56,244 bases of DNA from CAWHPS01 sp963831235. Lineage in GTDB: Bacteria; Fibrobacterota; OXYB2-FULL-49-7; JAEUSG01. Positions 16,069 to 25,208 of this stretch are shown here, one piece after another. Under the pieces are notes generated by a model. That model was not told the origin of the DNA, searched no databases, and saw only the letters and a list, made by a program, of their open reading frames with translations. Made by a program: the position numbers and the translations under genes. The first letter of the stretch is position 1. The number at the start of each line of letters is the position of its first letter. The stretch lies in the NCBI GenBank assembly GCA_963831235.1, contig CAWHPS010000029.1, positions 1 through 56,244 of the forward strand, in the 5' to 3' direction.

Positions 16069-16446
16069 TTAAGGGTATATTGCCTGGGCTACCTGACCGC
16101 GTTTACTGACGCAATATATCCGTACTGAACGATTTTGTAGCAGTGTGGTTTTTTTCTTGAATTTGTAATATTCTATTGCGCTTTTGGAGGCATAAACTCT
16201 ATAAAGCGAATCCGGCAGGAGAGTGTCGATTTTAATGCTTATGGAAGGGCCATCCACTTTTATGGAATCAACCGGAATTTTATTGGAATTGAAAAACGAC
16301 ATCATGTATTCACTTGCTTTGGCCTGGTATTCAGGGCTGGTCTCATCCATTCGATTGAATCTGCTGCCCTCCTTTTTTGAGTCCGGGCCGCATGATAAGC
16401 CGATAAACCAGATTAGGAATGCTGTTTGGATAAATAATTTTCCCAT
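16069..16446 (-). CDS. Small putative lipoprotein
   Basis: A 125-residue protein of unknown family. The leader MGKLFIQTAFLIWFIGLSCG has a lipobox (GLSC), so it is probably lipidated and held at the membrane facing the periplasm. The mature part is charged at first (DSKKEGSRFNRMDE) and then has a beta-rich segment (SIKVDGPSISIKIDT, YRVYASKSAIEYYKF). It ends 17 nt before the spermidine-synthase-like membrane gene and is probably in its operon. An RBS (GAGGTG) precedes the start. Confidence 0.6.
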   Translation of the reverse strand: MGKLFIQTAFLIWFIGLSCGPDSKKEGSRFNRMDETSPEYQAKASEYMMSFFNSNKIPVDSIKVDGPSISIKIDTLLPDSLYRVYASKSAIEYYKFKKKTTLLQNRSVRIYCVSKRGQVAQAIYP

Positions 16447-16506
16447 ATCACACCTCGTTTAAAAGAAATGTTTTTTTTCAACGGGGAAATTCCGGATGTT
16501 TTTATT

Positions 16507-16857
16507 CTAATTAAAAAGAGAGTCTATATCCACAATACTATTTCGGATTTCAAGGCATTTACTCAGGCTTGAAAGGGTAAATACCTTTTGAACGATTTGG
16601 CTCGGATTTATTATTATAAGGTGGCCATTGATTTTCTGGACATTCTTGAACATGTTGACAATAAGGCCTATTCCCGTGCTGTCGATGAAATTGACCTCAC
16701 TTAGCTCCAAACCCAGCTTGATATGACCCATTCCAAGCATATATTCAAAACGAGCTCGAATCTGCAACACGGATTTTGCATTAAATGCCCCTTTTATTCT
16801 GAATAAATAAAATATTCCGTGTTCTTCTTCTTTAATTTCAACTTCTTTTTGTTCCAT
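16507..16857 (-). CDS. STAS-domain anti-sigma-factor antagonist
   Basis: A 116-residue SpoIIAA-like cytoplasmic protein. The core reads KLGLELSEVNFIDSTGIGLIVNM with the conserved Ser of DSTGIG (~residue 63), which a partner kinase would phosphorylate to control release of an anti-sigma factor. I prefer the start at 16857 (MEQKEVEIKEE), which matches the family N-terminus; the longer reading from 16917 adds a hydrophobic stretch unlike the family. No kinase gene lies beside it. It belongs to a group of signalling genes (16.5-19.2 kb) together with a cyclic-nucleotide-binding protein and a membrane-anchored STAS-like protein. Confidence 0.85.
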   Translation of the reverse strand: MEQKEVEIKEEEHGIFYLFRIKGAFNAKSVLQIRARFEYMLGMGHIKLGLELSEVNFIDSTGIGLIVNMFKNVQKINGHLIIINPSQIVQKVFTLSSLSKCLEIRNSIVDIDSLFN

Positions 16858-16970
16858 AACATAAATATAAACTATCCTGGCATTGAAACGGCAATAAGAA
16901 AAAATAAAACCCATCAATATCGGGTTTTAAAACGACCCCTGAATTGATGGGTTAAAAGGGTATTGATTCT

Positions 16971-17279
16971 TCAGGCAACAAAATTGATTATATTGCCGGC
17001 ATTTGGATTGTTTTTGTCCTGGACTTGACGTTTGTCAATATTTTCCGAGCCCTTCTGCCGGGTTTCCTCTTGAATCGCGGATTTCCTTGCTTCCAAAGCT
17101 GCAGCTTCGGTTTTATCGCGGCGAGCAGCATCTGAAACCTCTTGCCTGGTACTTTCGTCGTTTCTTTTTGTGTCAGAATTCTTTCTTGAGGCTTTTGCGG
17201 CTTCTTCACGACTGTCACGTTGTTTAATTTCGAAATTCGGTTGTGAAGGATTTAAACGATTTCCCAGAGCTTCAGGCAT
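16971..17279 (-). CDS. Small, highly charged protein of unknown function
   Basis: A 102-residue hydrophilic protein with a good RBS (GGGGAGG, 6 nt before ATG). The middle is an uninterrupted run of Lys, Arg, Glu, Asp, Ala and Ser (RDSREEAAKASRKN..., ARRDKTEAAALEARKS) expected to be a long helix or disordered. The ends MPEALGNRLNPSQPNFE and NPNAGNIINFVA are less charged. There is no membrane segment. I do not recognise a family. The codons look normal and the neighbours are on the same strand, so I consider it real. The 193 nt upstream (17280-17473) show nothing more. Confidence 0.5.
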   Translation of the reverse strand: MPEALGNRLNPSQPNFEIKQRDSREEAAKASRKNSDTKRNDESTRQEVSDAARRDKTEAAALEARKSAIQEETRQKGSENIDKRQVQDKNNPNAGNIINFVA

Positions 17280-17473
17280 AAAACACCTCCCCTTGGTAAA
17301 TATGGATTTTAAAATCTTTTTTTACCTTCTTTTCCCCGAAGAAGGGATTTTAAAACCTGTAATATCCCATTATTTTATCGGCACTTTTCAAAAAAACTTT
17401 AGCCTTTTTTATAAATTTATAATCCATTGTCCATAAATGAATTAAGTCCACATAGGAAATGTTAAAAGAAAGT

Positions 17474-18118
17474 TTATATTATAACTGAGGATGCGAAGGA
17501 GTGCCGAAGGTGATCAAGATGTTTTTCAAGGTTATTAATTGAATCCATGTTAATGATATTCTGATTGATTTGAATGAGTCTTTTTTTAACAAGGGAATCA
17601 AGGGTTTCCTGGAGTTCGGTATGAGGTATATGAAGCAATTCAATCATGGTATTTTCTACTTCTTCCAGGTTTAGTCCACTTTCTGCATCAGGGCTGTGTA
17701 ATAGGTATATAAGTATTGCGCAAATATTTGCTTCATTAACCGTAGGACCGGAGAGGCTGAGCCTGTTGTCCGTAAGTCTTATTCGTTGCGCAAGTACCCT
17801 TGAAACGCTCATGAACCAGTCTGGAATGTTTTTCAGCCCCTCAAGAAAATCCACAGGAGAGATTTTTATTACTTCACAGTCATCCATGGCAATTGCAGTT
17901 GCGCTTCTTGGCCCCCCGTCGAAAATAGAAATTTCCCCGAAGATCCCGCCTGATTCAACCTGGGTAAGAAACATGTTACGATTGCCGATTTTTTTTATGA
18001 GCCTTACGTGGCCGCTCTTCAAAATAAATACATCCTTGGAAAATTCATTTTCCTTGAAAATGATGGTTTTTGCGGGAATGGTGATTAAATTACCAGGGTT
18101 TTCCTTAATGCCTTTCAT
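17474..18118 (-). CDS. Cyclic-nucleotide-binding (Crp/Fnr-like) regulator
   Basis: A 214-residue cytoplasmic protein. The N-terminal cNMP-binding beta-roll spans residues ~10-120: IIFKENEFSKDVFILKSGHVRLI, SGGIFGEISIFDGGPRSATAIA (the phosphate-binding cassette GEISxFDGxxRSATA) and CEVIKISPVDFLEGL. The C-terminal ~90 residues are helical (MIELLHIPHTELQETLDSLVKKRLIQ) and read like a winged helix of the Crp type but without a strong HTH match, so it may bind DNA or act only as a sensor. Divergent from the STAS-like membrane gene; the 105-nt gap must hold both promoters. Confidence 0.75.
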   Translation of the reverse strand: MKGIKENPGNLITIPAKTIIFKENEFSKDVFILKSGHVRLIKKIGNRNMFLTQVESGGIFGEISIFDGGPRSATAIAMDDCEVIKISPVDFLEGLKNIPDWFMSVSRVLAQRIRLTDNRLSLSGPTVNEANICAILIYLLHSPDAESGLNLEEVENTMIELLHIPHTELQETLDSLVKKRLIQINQNIINMDSINNLEKHLDHLRHSFASSVII

Positions 18119-18223
18119 ATTGTTTTAATATTTATATATCATGAAATGAATGTCAATTAATATTTCTTGCAAGACCAAATATCAGAATTTATATTGAATT
18201 ATACTATAGGTTTACATAAAGCC

Positions 18224-19243
18224 ATGATGATAATGGAAAAACTCGATATTATTCTTTTAATTGCCGGTGGAGTACTGGTAATAATTTCCATTGTCATTAA
18301 CTTTGTTTCATCCGCAAGAATTGGCAAGCTCTCTGAATCCATCAATCAGTTTGAAGCCAAATTCGAAACCAATTCCGCTCATGATAAAGTTGAGGGCCAT
18401 GATGACAGCAGAGCCGGACAATCCGGTATAACAAATGACTCTTCTGGACAATCAGTTTCTGATCATGGGGGTTCAGACTCACGCACCGGAACCAGATACA
18501 GGCCCCCGGGTTCCGGTGTCAAGCCGCCTGATATGGGTCCGAGTGAGGAAGGGTCGGGTTCCATTCTTCCAAAGCACCATACAGCTATTGCCAAAGCCGG
18601 TGTTCGTCTGCCTGCGGATGAAGGCCCAAATCATGATCACGAAACCCCTGTTTCAGAGGAAAAAAATGAGCCGGAACCCTCGGCGGAAAAACAAAGAGAG
18701 CCCCTTTCCAATAGTGAGTTGCATGATATGCCTGCGCAAAAAACGATTGCCTCGTTAAAATCCGAAATGCTCAGCATGGACGACCAGGCGCTTATTCAGG
18801 ATTATCTAAGGAACGATACTGAAATCAAAGGGGAAAATGTTAATGATTATGCGGCGGATTTGGTTCAGCTCAAATCAAGTTATAGCTCCGAAGGCAGCAG
18901 CCAGGACGGGGATGTAATGGAAGTCGTGGAAGACACACGTGCAATGCAATCACCAACCCTGACGGATATTAAGGAAGAGGATGAATCAATTAATCCTTAT
19001 GATCCTAATTTAATGCGGATTGATTTGGGCAAAGCCGGGCATTCCCTGAAATTTGTCAATAAAGGAGTGCCCCTTATACTTGACTTCAAGAATGTGACCT
19101 CTCTATCAGAGGATGAAACCGCCATGCTTATTGAGCTCAACAGGAAATGTATCAAACAGGAGGTACCCCTTTCCATAAAAAATGTTCATCGGGTACTTAA
19201 GAATGATCTCCATTCAAGAATAGCTGAAATCAAGTTCATCTGA
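18224..19243 (+). CDS. Membrane-anchored protein with a C-terminal STAS-like domain
   Basis: A 339-residue protein. One transmembrane helix near the start (IILLIAGGVLVIISIVINFV) leads to a cytoplasmic part. That part has a long low-complexity linker (residues ~50-230, rich in Ser, Gly, Glu, Pro), then a C-terminal ~85-residue STAS-like fold: MRIDLGKAGHSLKFV, VPLILDFKNVTSLSEDETAM, LNRKCIKQEVPLSIKNVHRV. The serine position in the STAS loop is SLSEDE rather than DSTG, so phosphorylation control is uncertain. I chose ATG 18224 over a TTG at 18167. It ends 7 nt before the YbbR gene and is presumably cotranscribed with it. Confidence 0.65.
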   Translation: MMIMEKLDIILLIAGGVLVIISIVINFVSSARIGKLSESINQFEAKFETNSAHDKVEGHDDSRAGQSGITNDSSGQSVSDHGGSDSRTGTRYRPPGSGVKPPDMGPSEEGSGSILPKHHTAIAKAGVRLPADEGPNHDHETPVSEEKNEPEPSAEKQREPLSNSELHDMPAQKTIASLKSEMLSMDDQALIQDYLRNDTEIKGENVNDYAADLVQLKSSYSSEGSSQDGDVMEVVEDTRAMQSPTLTDIKEEDESINPYDPNLMRIDLGKAGHSLKFVNKGVPLILDFKNVTSLSEDETAMLIELNRKCIKQEVPLSIKNVHRVLKNDLHSRIAEIKFI

Positions 19244-19250
19244 TTATTCG

Positions 19251-20207
19251 ATGAATAATTTTCTTACAAATCTGGCTCTTAGAATCATTGCCCTCTTATG
19301 TGCCATACTTCTCTGGTTTTACGCTACGCTCAATAAAAAATATGAGACCACGATAACCATGCCAATCCGTCTTGTAAATATACAAGACAACATCGCGCCT
19401 GCGAATGCTTTTCCGCTTATTGCCAAAGTCCTTGTCTCAGGCACGGGCCGGCAACTTTTCATGCTCAAGTTTTATGATGCTGAACTCCTGGTAAACGGAG
19501 AAAAGGCAATATTGGGCGTAAACATATTCAAGGTGAGCGGAGAAAACGTGGAGATTCGGGGCAATCCCGGTGTGCGTGTTCTTTTCGTCAAAGATCCTGT
19601 GCAGCTTACCATTAATTTTGACGCAATAATAAAAAAAGAGATTCCTGTTATTTCGGATATAAATATTGTAACAGCTCAGGATCGGATATTGGAAGAAGAA
19701 CCCCGTTTGTCGCCCGACCGCATCACTCTTTCCGGACCCCGTTGCAATGTGTCTGAAATCGACACCATGCGTACCAGGCATGTCGAAGCTCTTGGTGTCG
19801 GAAAGGACACGGCCTTCTTTGCGTTTGTTCGTCAGCCCGGTTTGTTTGGAGTGGAGTTTGTACCCAACAAGATTCGGGTGAATATCAAGGTTGCGACTGT
19901 TAAAAAGCGCAGAATGGAAGGGATTCCGATACGTCTTATTGGCACACCGTCAGGGGTTGAAGCAAGGCTTAATGTGAAAACAGTTTCCCTCACTGTTGCG
20001 GGTGTTAAAAGAGATGTGGATTCATTGAAGCGGGAGAGCATCAATGTATTCGTAAACTACAGCCGCTTCTCGCTCGAACAGGAAGAAGAAGTTGAGCCTG
20101 TTGTAAGCATCATTGGAAACGTAACATGGTCCAATCTTGATCCCAAAACAGTCAGATTGATGTCTCATGCTTTAAATGGCAAGACTAAAATACGTGAACA
20201 ATTTTAG
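19251..20207 (+). CDS. YbbR-domain protein
   Basis: A 318-residue protein with one N-terminal membrane helix (LRIIALLCAILLWFYATL, ending in the WFYA/WxxV pattern usual for YbbR proteins) and then about three YbbR-like beta repeats: residues ~35-120, ~125-210 (IVTAQDRILEEEPRLSPDRI, TLSGPRCNVSEID) and ~215-300 (RLIGTPSGVEARLNVKTVSL). In firmicutes the homologue CdaR regulates the diadenylate cyclase CdaA, but no cyclase gene lies in this window, so its partner is unknown. It is the second gene of the operon starting at 18224 and is followed by a 124-bp palindromic element. Confidence 0.8.
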   Translation: MNNFLTNLALRIIALLCAILLWFYATLNKKYETTITMPIRLVNIQDNIAPANAFPLIAKVLVSGTGRQLFMLKFYDAELLVNGEKAILGVNIFKVSGENVEIRGNPGVRVLFVKDPVQLTINFDAIIKKEIPVISDINIVTAQDRILEEEPRLSPDRITLSGPRCNVSEIDTMRTRHVEALGVGKDTAFFAFVRQPGLFGVEFVPNKIRVNIKVATVKKRRMEGIPIRLIGTPSGVEARLNVKTVSLTVAGVKRDVDSLKRESINVFVNYSRFSLEQEEEVEPVVSIIGNVTWSNLDPKTVRLMSHALNGKTKIREQF

Positions 20208-20228
20208 TTTCAGTATTTATCAAACCGG

Positions 20229-20352
20229 ATAACTGTTGAGGCATCTTTCCGGCCCCTCGATACACCAGCCGGTTGCCGAGTGTCCGCCGCAGGCGGAAGT
20301 TCGAGGCACCTCGGCTGGCACTCGGGGACCGGCAAGACGCCTGAACAGTTAT
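20229..20352. repeat. 124-bp IS66-like palindromic element, copy 1
   Basis: Ends ATAACTGTTGAGG and CCTGAACAGTTAT in mirror orientation. It is flanked by 8-bp direct repeats CAAACCGG (20221-20228 and 20353-20360). Same length and layout as the copies at 27630 and 51557, but the most diverged, with changes inside two of the inner arms. The end sequence (RTAACTG) and 8-bp duplication resemble the IS66 family. Confidence 0.75.
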
Positions 20353-20391
20353 CAAACCGGATAAAAATTCCTGCACCATTATGGATGACTA

Positions 20392-21861
20392 ATGAAAATC
20401 CACCTTGTTTTTTCGCCTCCGCAAAACCCTGGAACCCTTGCTGAGATGAGTGAAGGTGTCATGCCGCCCCTTGGAATATTGTATCTTGCATCGTATGTGC
20501 GTGAAAGGATTCCAGGTCTTGAGATTAAGATCACGGATGGGCTTGTTTGCGGTTACGCTGCGACCATAAATGAAATTCTTGATTTTAAGCCTGATATCCT
20601 TGGTGTATCAATAAATACTCCTGGTGCTGTTTCAGCTTATGCCCTCATAGGCACTGTCAAAGATCATCTGCCAAAAACTTTCATTGTTACGGGCGGTGCG
20701 CACGTCACATCGCTGCCAGGGGAATGTCTTGTCAATTCAAAAACCGATATTGCTGTTATTGGTGAAGGCGAAGAGACCTTTTTCCGGATTGTGAGCTCTT
20801 TTGCAAGTCATGACTCATTGATTGCAGGACAACTTCCTTCTATATATGGAATAGCTTTTATAAAAGATCAAACCATCATTAAGACCCCAATGCGGCCGTA
20901 TCTTCAGCCGCTTGACAGTATCCCATTTCCAGCAAGGGACCTGATTGATTTGAAATCCTACAAAGGTTGGTATCTATCGAGAAAATCTCCTGAAACATCA
21001 ATGGTGTTTTCCAGAGGATGCGCGTATCATTGCACCTTCTGCTCAAACAAGGTTTGGAATGTGTCAGAACCAAGACTCAGGTTTCGTTCACCGGAAAATA
21101 TTGCGGATGAAATGGCATTATTGAAAGAACAATTCGGAATAAAAGAGGTGTTTGACAATTCCGATGAATTCAACAACAGCCTAACCAATGCAAAAAATAT
21201 CTGCAAGGAATTGATTAAACGCGACCTTGGCATGACATGGAAAACCCAGCTTCGAGCAAAACCTTTGGACGAGGAACTTGTACGGCTTCTTTCTGAGAGT
21301 GGATGCTGGTATGTTCATCTTGGAATAGAGAGTGGAAATCCTGAAACACTTGAAGGTATAAAAAAGGGCGTGACACTTGAAGATGTTGAAGCAGCTTGCA
21401 AACTTTTAAAAAAATACCGGATACGCATAATGGGGCTTTTTATGCTTTTCAATGTTTGGGAGGAAGAAGGCCGACTTTGTTTTGAAGATGCCGCAAAAAC
21501 AAAACAAACCCTTTTATTCGCCGAACAATTATACAAGCGAAAGCTCCTGGATTATTTCGGCTGGTCCATCACTTTGCCATATCCAGGCAGCCCGCTTTAT
21601 GATACAGCTCTTCTCCATGATCTTATAAAGCACCACCTTCGAGATCATTGGGACAAATGGGTCAATGAAGAATTCACGGTTATGCAGTTGCCAGGTGTTT
21701 CCGACAAGGATGTGGCAAAGCTCAAATCAAGAGGCTCTGTACTTCGGGCCCGCTGCATGTTAAGATCAGGAGGGTTCGGCTTAAAGGACATGTTTTATAT
21801 TTTAAAAAAAGTCATGCGGGTTGTTAAAAATGAAATTTATGTCCGCTATAAGAAACCATAA
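20392..21861 (+). CDS. B12-binding-domain radical SAM protein
   Basis: A 489-residue class B-like radical SAM enzyme. The N-terminal cobalamin-binding Rossmann domain covers ~1-180 (MPPLGILYLASYVRERIPG, DILGVSINTPGAVSAY, VTGGAHVTSLPGE, IGEGEETFFRI). The radical SAM core begins at SRGCAYHCTFCSNKVW (CxxxCxxC) and continues with EVFDNSDEFNNSLTNAK and YVHLGIESGNPETLEGIKKG. A C-terminal helical tail is basic. Such enzymes often do methylations or rearrangements in lipid, glycan or cofactor pathways; the substrate here is unknown. The surrounding glycan genes make a role in surface glycan or lipid modification possible (inference). Confidence 0.85.
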   Translation: MKIHLVFSPPQNPGTLAEMSEGVMPPLGILYLASYVRERIPGLEIKITDGLVCGYAATINEILDFKPDILGVSINTPGAVSAYALIGTVKDHLPKTFIVTGGAHVTSLPGECLVNSKTDIAVIGEGEETFFRIVSSFASHDSLIAGQLPSIYGIAFIKDQTIIKTPMRPYLQPLDSIPFPARDLIDLKSYKGWYLSRKSPETSMVFSRGCAYHCTFCSNKVWNVSEPRLRFRSPENIADEMALLKEQFGIKEVFDNSDEFNNSLTNAKNICKELIKRDLGMTWKTQLRAKPLDEELVRLLSESGCWYVHLGIESGNPETLEGIKKGVTLEDVEAACKLLKKYRIRIMGLFMLFNVWEEEGRLCFEDAAKTKQTLLFAEQLYKRKLLDYFGWSITLPYPGSPLYDTALLHDLIKHHLRDHWDKWVNEEFTVMQLPGVSDKDVAKLKSRGSVLRARCMLRSGGFGLKDMFYILKKVMRVVKNEIYVRYKKP

Positions 21862-21888
21862 ATAAGTTTTTTCATATCTGATTCGAGT

Positions 21889-23553
21889 TTAATAAAAAGT
21901 CACAGAGACATCAGAAGGCAGCTTTAAAGCAAAGTTTTTAATGTTCTGAAAAAGCTCGGGTGCAGTCTTTACGTCGAGTGCATAAAAAGAAATTGTGTTG
22001 CTTTCGCATGCGTAATTGTCCGGTATTTTCCATTCAGCAACTTTTATCCAATCTTTAGGGATTTCACCAATACCGAATTTCATGAAATATGGCTTTAGAA
22101 AGGAAAGCAGTGGAACTTTGTTAAAGAAAGGCTTTATAAATAGAAATATATCCTCTTTAAAAAAAAGGTTATCATACACAACTGCAATTGAAGCGTTTTC
22201 TTTTCCCGCTATCCGTATAAGATCACTTGTTGAAAAACTCCATCGCTTTCTAAGATTAGCTATTTCGTCGTGGCCAACTCCCCGAATGTCGATAACATGT
22301 ACATTGCCGAGAAAAGATGATGCACCGATATCATTAAGTACAACGCTCTTTCCATGTTCATATTCTTTAAGGAAAAGACCGACCTGATATTGCTGATCAT
22401 AAATCATCTTTGAAGATATCGGAATACTTGCCATTGCAGCACCCGCACGCCAAGCAAGAAAAATTGCGATTAATGAAATTAAGGTGATTATAAACCGATG
22501 TTGGGTCTTCTCTTCCGTCCCTTTGTAGAATATGTTTTTCCATTCCGGAAAGGTTAGGAAAAGTGCGCTTAAACCTAGGATCATAAGATAATCTTCAGAC
22601 CTGTTAAAAAAGCCAATCCGCCCGAAAAGAAAGTGGAAGATGTCTGATAAAATAAAAATTAAAATCAGTTTTTTACTGTGATCATGAAGAGTAACAGCTC
22701 CCTTACGTGCCTTTATAAGGATATATATGCTTATTATAATAAGTCCTGTAAGATGCGGGGCGGATACAATATGCAATAGGAATTTTCCGCCAAACTGAAG
22801 AATTGTCACGCTCGATATGCCGGGTGAATTGCTGTTTAATACAAAGGAATTTGGAAGAAAAAGCCCGCTATGCCATAAGGAAAAAATGCTTGTGGCAGTT
22901 AAAACAAATCCTGATGTAAGGCCTACCCTGGCAAAGTCCCTGCCCTGTTTATTTCCAAAAAAAACAATCATTGCAGCCAGTATTGTAAATATCGATTCGA
23001 ATCTGGTCAAGACAAGGGCTGAAACAAGCAAAATTGTCAGCCATTGATTTTTAGATGATTTCTCCGGTTTGATTGACCTGAACACAAATAGCATGATCAA
23101 GATCGATTGAAGGACATACTCCATTCCAGAAAAAACCACGGGGACAATGTTGCCAAACAAAATAACTGAAAGAAGATATGATAGTCTTAAGGGTGTTGAA
23201 AGTTTGAATTCAAGGGAGGCGTGCCATAAAATACCGAAAAGAAATATTGCCAATGATAAATTCAGGAAAAGCGGCATTTGTTCAAGCAAGGAAAGGTTCC
23301 AGCCGAAACACGAAAGAATAAGTGTCCAAAGAGGTGAGGATGAGGCGTTTGCAAAATGGTCAAAAGAGACTCCCCATATTCTGGATGAGGCAAAATGAGA
23401 AGCCATGGAGAGGTGGATGTAAGGATCATCTGCAATGTAAACCAGGTGGCCATGTGTTTTTTGAAGTAATACTATCAGTAAATATAATGTAAGCCCCGCG
23501 AAAATGAAAAGTGGCAATAAAAACCACTTTGTTGATGAAAACCTGTTGTTCAT
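21889..23553 (-). CDS. Polytopic GT-C-type glycosyltransferase-like protein
   Basis: A 554-residue inner-membrane protein with about ten hydrophobic helices. The first periplasmic loop has an acidic pair, YIADDPYIHLSMASHFA, in the place where GT-C enzymes keep their catalytic Asp. The C-terminal ~130 residues are a soluble periplasmic part (VVLNDIGASSFLGNVHVIDI). The layout resembles lipid-phosphate-sugar-dependent transferases of the mannosyl or arabinosyl type. Substrate unknown. Divergent from the next GT-C gene at 23632; the 78-nt gap must carry both promoters. Confidence 0.7.
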   Translation of the reverse strand: MNNRFSSTKWFLLPLFIFAGLTLYLLIVLLQKTHGHLVYIADDPYIHLSMASHFASSRIWGVSFDHFANASSSPLWTLILSCFGWNLSLLEQMPLFLNLSLAIFLFGILWHASLEFKLSTPLRLSYLLSVILFGNIVPVVFSGMEYVLQSILIMLFVFRSIKPEKSSKNQWLTILLVSALVLTRFESIFTILAAMIVFFGNKQGRDFARVGLTSGFVLTATSIFSLWHSGLFLPNSFVLNSNSPGISSVTILQFGGKFLLHIVSAPHLTGLIIISIYILIKARKGAVTLHDHSKKLILIFILSDIFHFLFGRIGFFNRSEDYLMILGLSALFLTFPEWKNIFYKGTEEKTQHRFIITLISLIAIFLAWRAGAAMASIPISSKMIYDQQYQVGLFLKEYEHGKSVVLNDIGASSFLGNVHVIDIRGVGHDEIANLRKRWSFSTSDLIRIAGKENASIAVVYDNLFFKEDIFLFIKPFFNKVPLLSFLKPYFMKFGIGEIPKDWIKVAEWKIPDNYACESNTISFYALDVKTAPELFQNIKNFALKLPSDVSVTFY

Positions 23554-23631
23554 TAGGCTTTTTATGTTAAAATGATGTTTATTAATATATATTTACTGCA
23601 TATTTGAAAAACAGATTTTTAAATCATATTT

Positions 23632-25173
23632 ATGCCCGCATATAAAACAATCCGTACACATATCAGCCATTATTTCATTTTATTAATTTCTTTATCAATA
23701 TTCACTTTTTTTTTATGGCGTTTCAAGCAATTCTATTCTGATGACGCTTTCATTTCCTTGAGATATGCTGCAAACTGGATGAACGGTCTTGGGCTTACAT
23801 TAACTCCCGGAGAAACAAATAAAAGTCCCTTTAATTTCCTGTTCATTTTTTTTATTAATATATGTGGCAGATTTGGAATAGATGCAATTCCCGCCTCACG
23901 GATAATAGGAATTGCATCTGGTTGTCTTACATTTATTCTTCTATTCGTAATCATCAAGTATCAAAATACTGAAGCCAAAGGTTTGGGCCTTTTATGTATG
24001 TTGCCACTGGCTGCCAATGGATGCTTTTCTGCCTGGTCTTTATCCGGCCTTTCAGAGCCACTGTTTACAGTTATTTTTCTTTCCACTATACTGTTTGCAG
24101 CAAAACCCCGAAGACATTCATCAGACGGTTATATCACAGGAACCCTGATTGGATTGTCGTATTTGGCAGATAATTCCATCTTGCTGCTATTGATTGTTGT
24201 GACGATAGCAATTCTAATTTACTGGAACTGGACGGAATACGGTAATTCCTTTAAGAATACTTTTATGATTATAACCGGTTTTGCAGTAATTGTTTTTGCA
24301 TACCTGATTTGGTCTCATCTGAATTATGGAACGCTTTTCATGGACATGATTTCGATTAATTGGCATATCAGTCCTCATGCGGTTGTTATTGGGTTCAAAA
24401 ACATGGGAAGGGTCATGGCGATTTTTGGCTTTCCAGCAATCTTTCTTGTGTTTAATTTAATTTCTATTTCACAAAGGCCTTGCAATATTTTTCTTACCAT
24501 AATTATGGTAGTTCAGGCACTGCTTTTACTTTCACATAATGCAAATAGTGATTATCCTTTTCGTTATCTTTTACCTATTCTGCCGCTTTTCTACTTTCTT
24601 GTTGTTCAGGGACTGATTAATTTACAATTTCTTATAAGTCGTCGCCAAAATCACCTTCCGGTTAGCATGGTAATTATTGTTGTTATTGCCTTAACAATAA
24701 TCAATTCAGCAGTGTCAGAAAAATATCTTTCAGTATTCAAGGTCAGGGATGCTTCATCTTTTGTGGGTGAAAAGGTAGGTCTTTTTATACGTGAACACTG
24801 GAATGTTGATGCATTAATTGCAGCTGACAATTCAGGTTCATTGCCTTATTTTTCAGGATGTTCATTTATTCCCCTTTGCAATGCATTTGATGAAAGAACA
24901 ACTACTCAGAAAAAGCCTGATTATATCATACTTGGTCCGCCTCAGGGAGATTCTATTTCAAATCTTCCAGGGAATGAAAGAATTCTCGAATCCAGTGAAT
25001 TCAAGGAAAACTATGCATACAGGTTTTACCGAATAGTTGTGAATGATCCTGATATATGGCACTATGCTTCAACTTCAGGAGGTTCAATATTGTTTCAGTT
25101 CTATGAAAGAAAAGTTCCGGTGTTGCCGGATACGGCTACTATATCTGAAGAGCAACCGATTCTTTTAAATTGA
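23632..25173 (+). CDS. Polytopic GT-C-type glycosyltransferase-like protein
   Basis: A 513-residue inner-membrane protein with about ten hydrophobic helices. The first loop reads FYSDDAFISLRYAANWMNGLG then LTPGETNKSPFNF, closely following the pattern of AftB-like arabinofuranosyltransferases and their relatives (DDAFI.LRYA...G.G..NPGE...N.L). The C-terminal periplasmic part includes ADNSGSLPYFSG and PDYIILGPP. It is probably a transferase that uses a polyprenyl-phosphate sugar. Only 35 nt separate its stop from the convergent neighbour. Confidence 0.7.
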   Translation: MPAYKTIRTHISHYFILLISLSIFTFFLWRFKQFYSDDAFISLRYAANWMNGLGLTLTPGETNKSPFNFLFIFFINICGRFGIDAIPASRIIGIASGCLTFILLFVIIKYQNTEAKGLGLLCMLPLAANGCFSAWSLSGLSEPLFTVIFLSTILFAAKPRRHSSDGYITGTLIGLSYLADNSILLLLIVVTIAILIYWNWTEYGNSFKNTFMIITGFAVIVFAYLIWSHLNYGTLFMDMISINWHISPHAVVIGFKNMGRVMAIFGFPAIFLVFNLISISQRPCNIFLTIIMVVQALLLLSHNANSDYPFRYLLPILPLFYFLVVQGLINLQFLISRRQNHLPVSMVIIVVIALTIINSAVSEKYLSVFKVRDASSFVGEKVGLFIREHWNVDALIAADNSGSLPYFSGCSFIPLCNAFDERTTTQKKPDYIILGPPQGDSISNLPGNERILESSEFKENYAYRFYRIVVNDPDIWHYASTSGGSILFQFYERKVPVLPDTATISEEQPILLN

Positions 25174-25208
25174 CAAGCTGCAATTAAATCAAACAACCGA
25201 CATCTTGT

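Noticed and set aside
18167..18223. Upstream TTG start for the membrane STAS-like protein
   Set aside because: No RBS and a poor leader; the ATG at 18224 directly precedes the transmembrane helix.
20217..20364. A 16-bp target duplication for the palindromic element
   Set aside because: All three copies agree on 8 bp; the extra match in two copies comes from target bases resembling the element tips.
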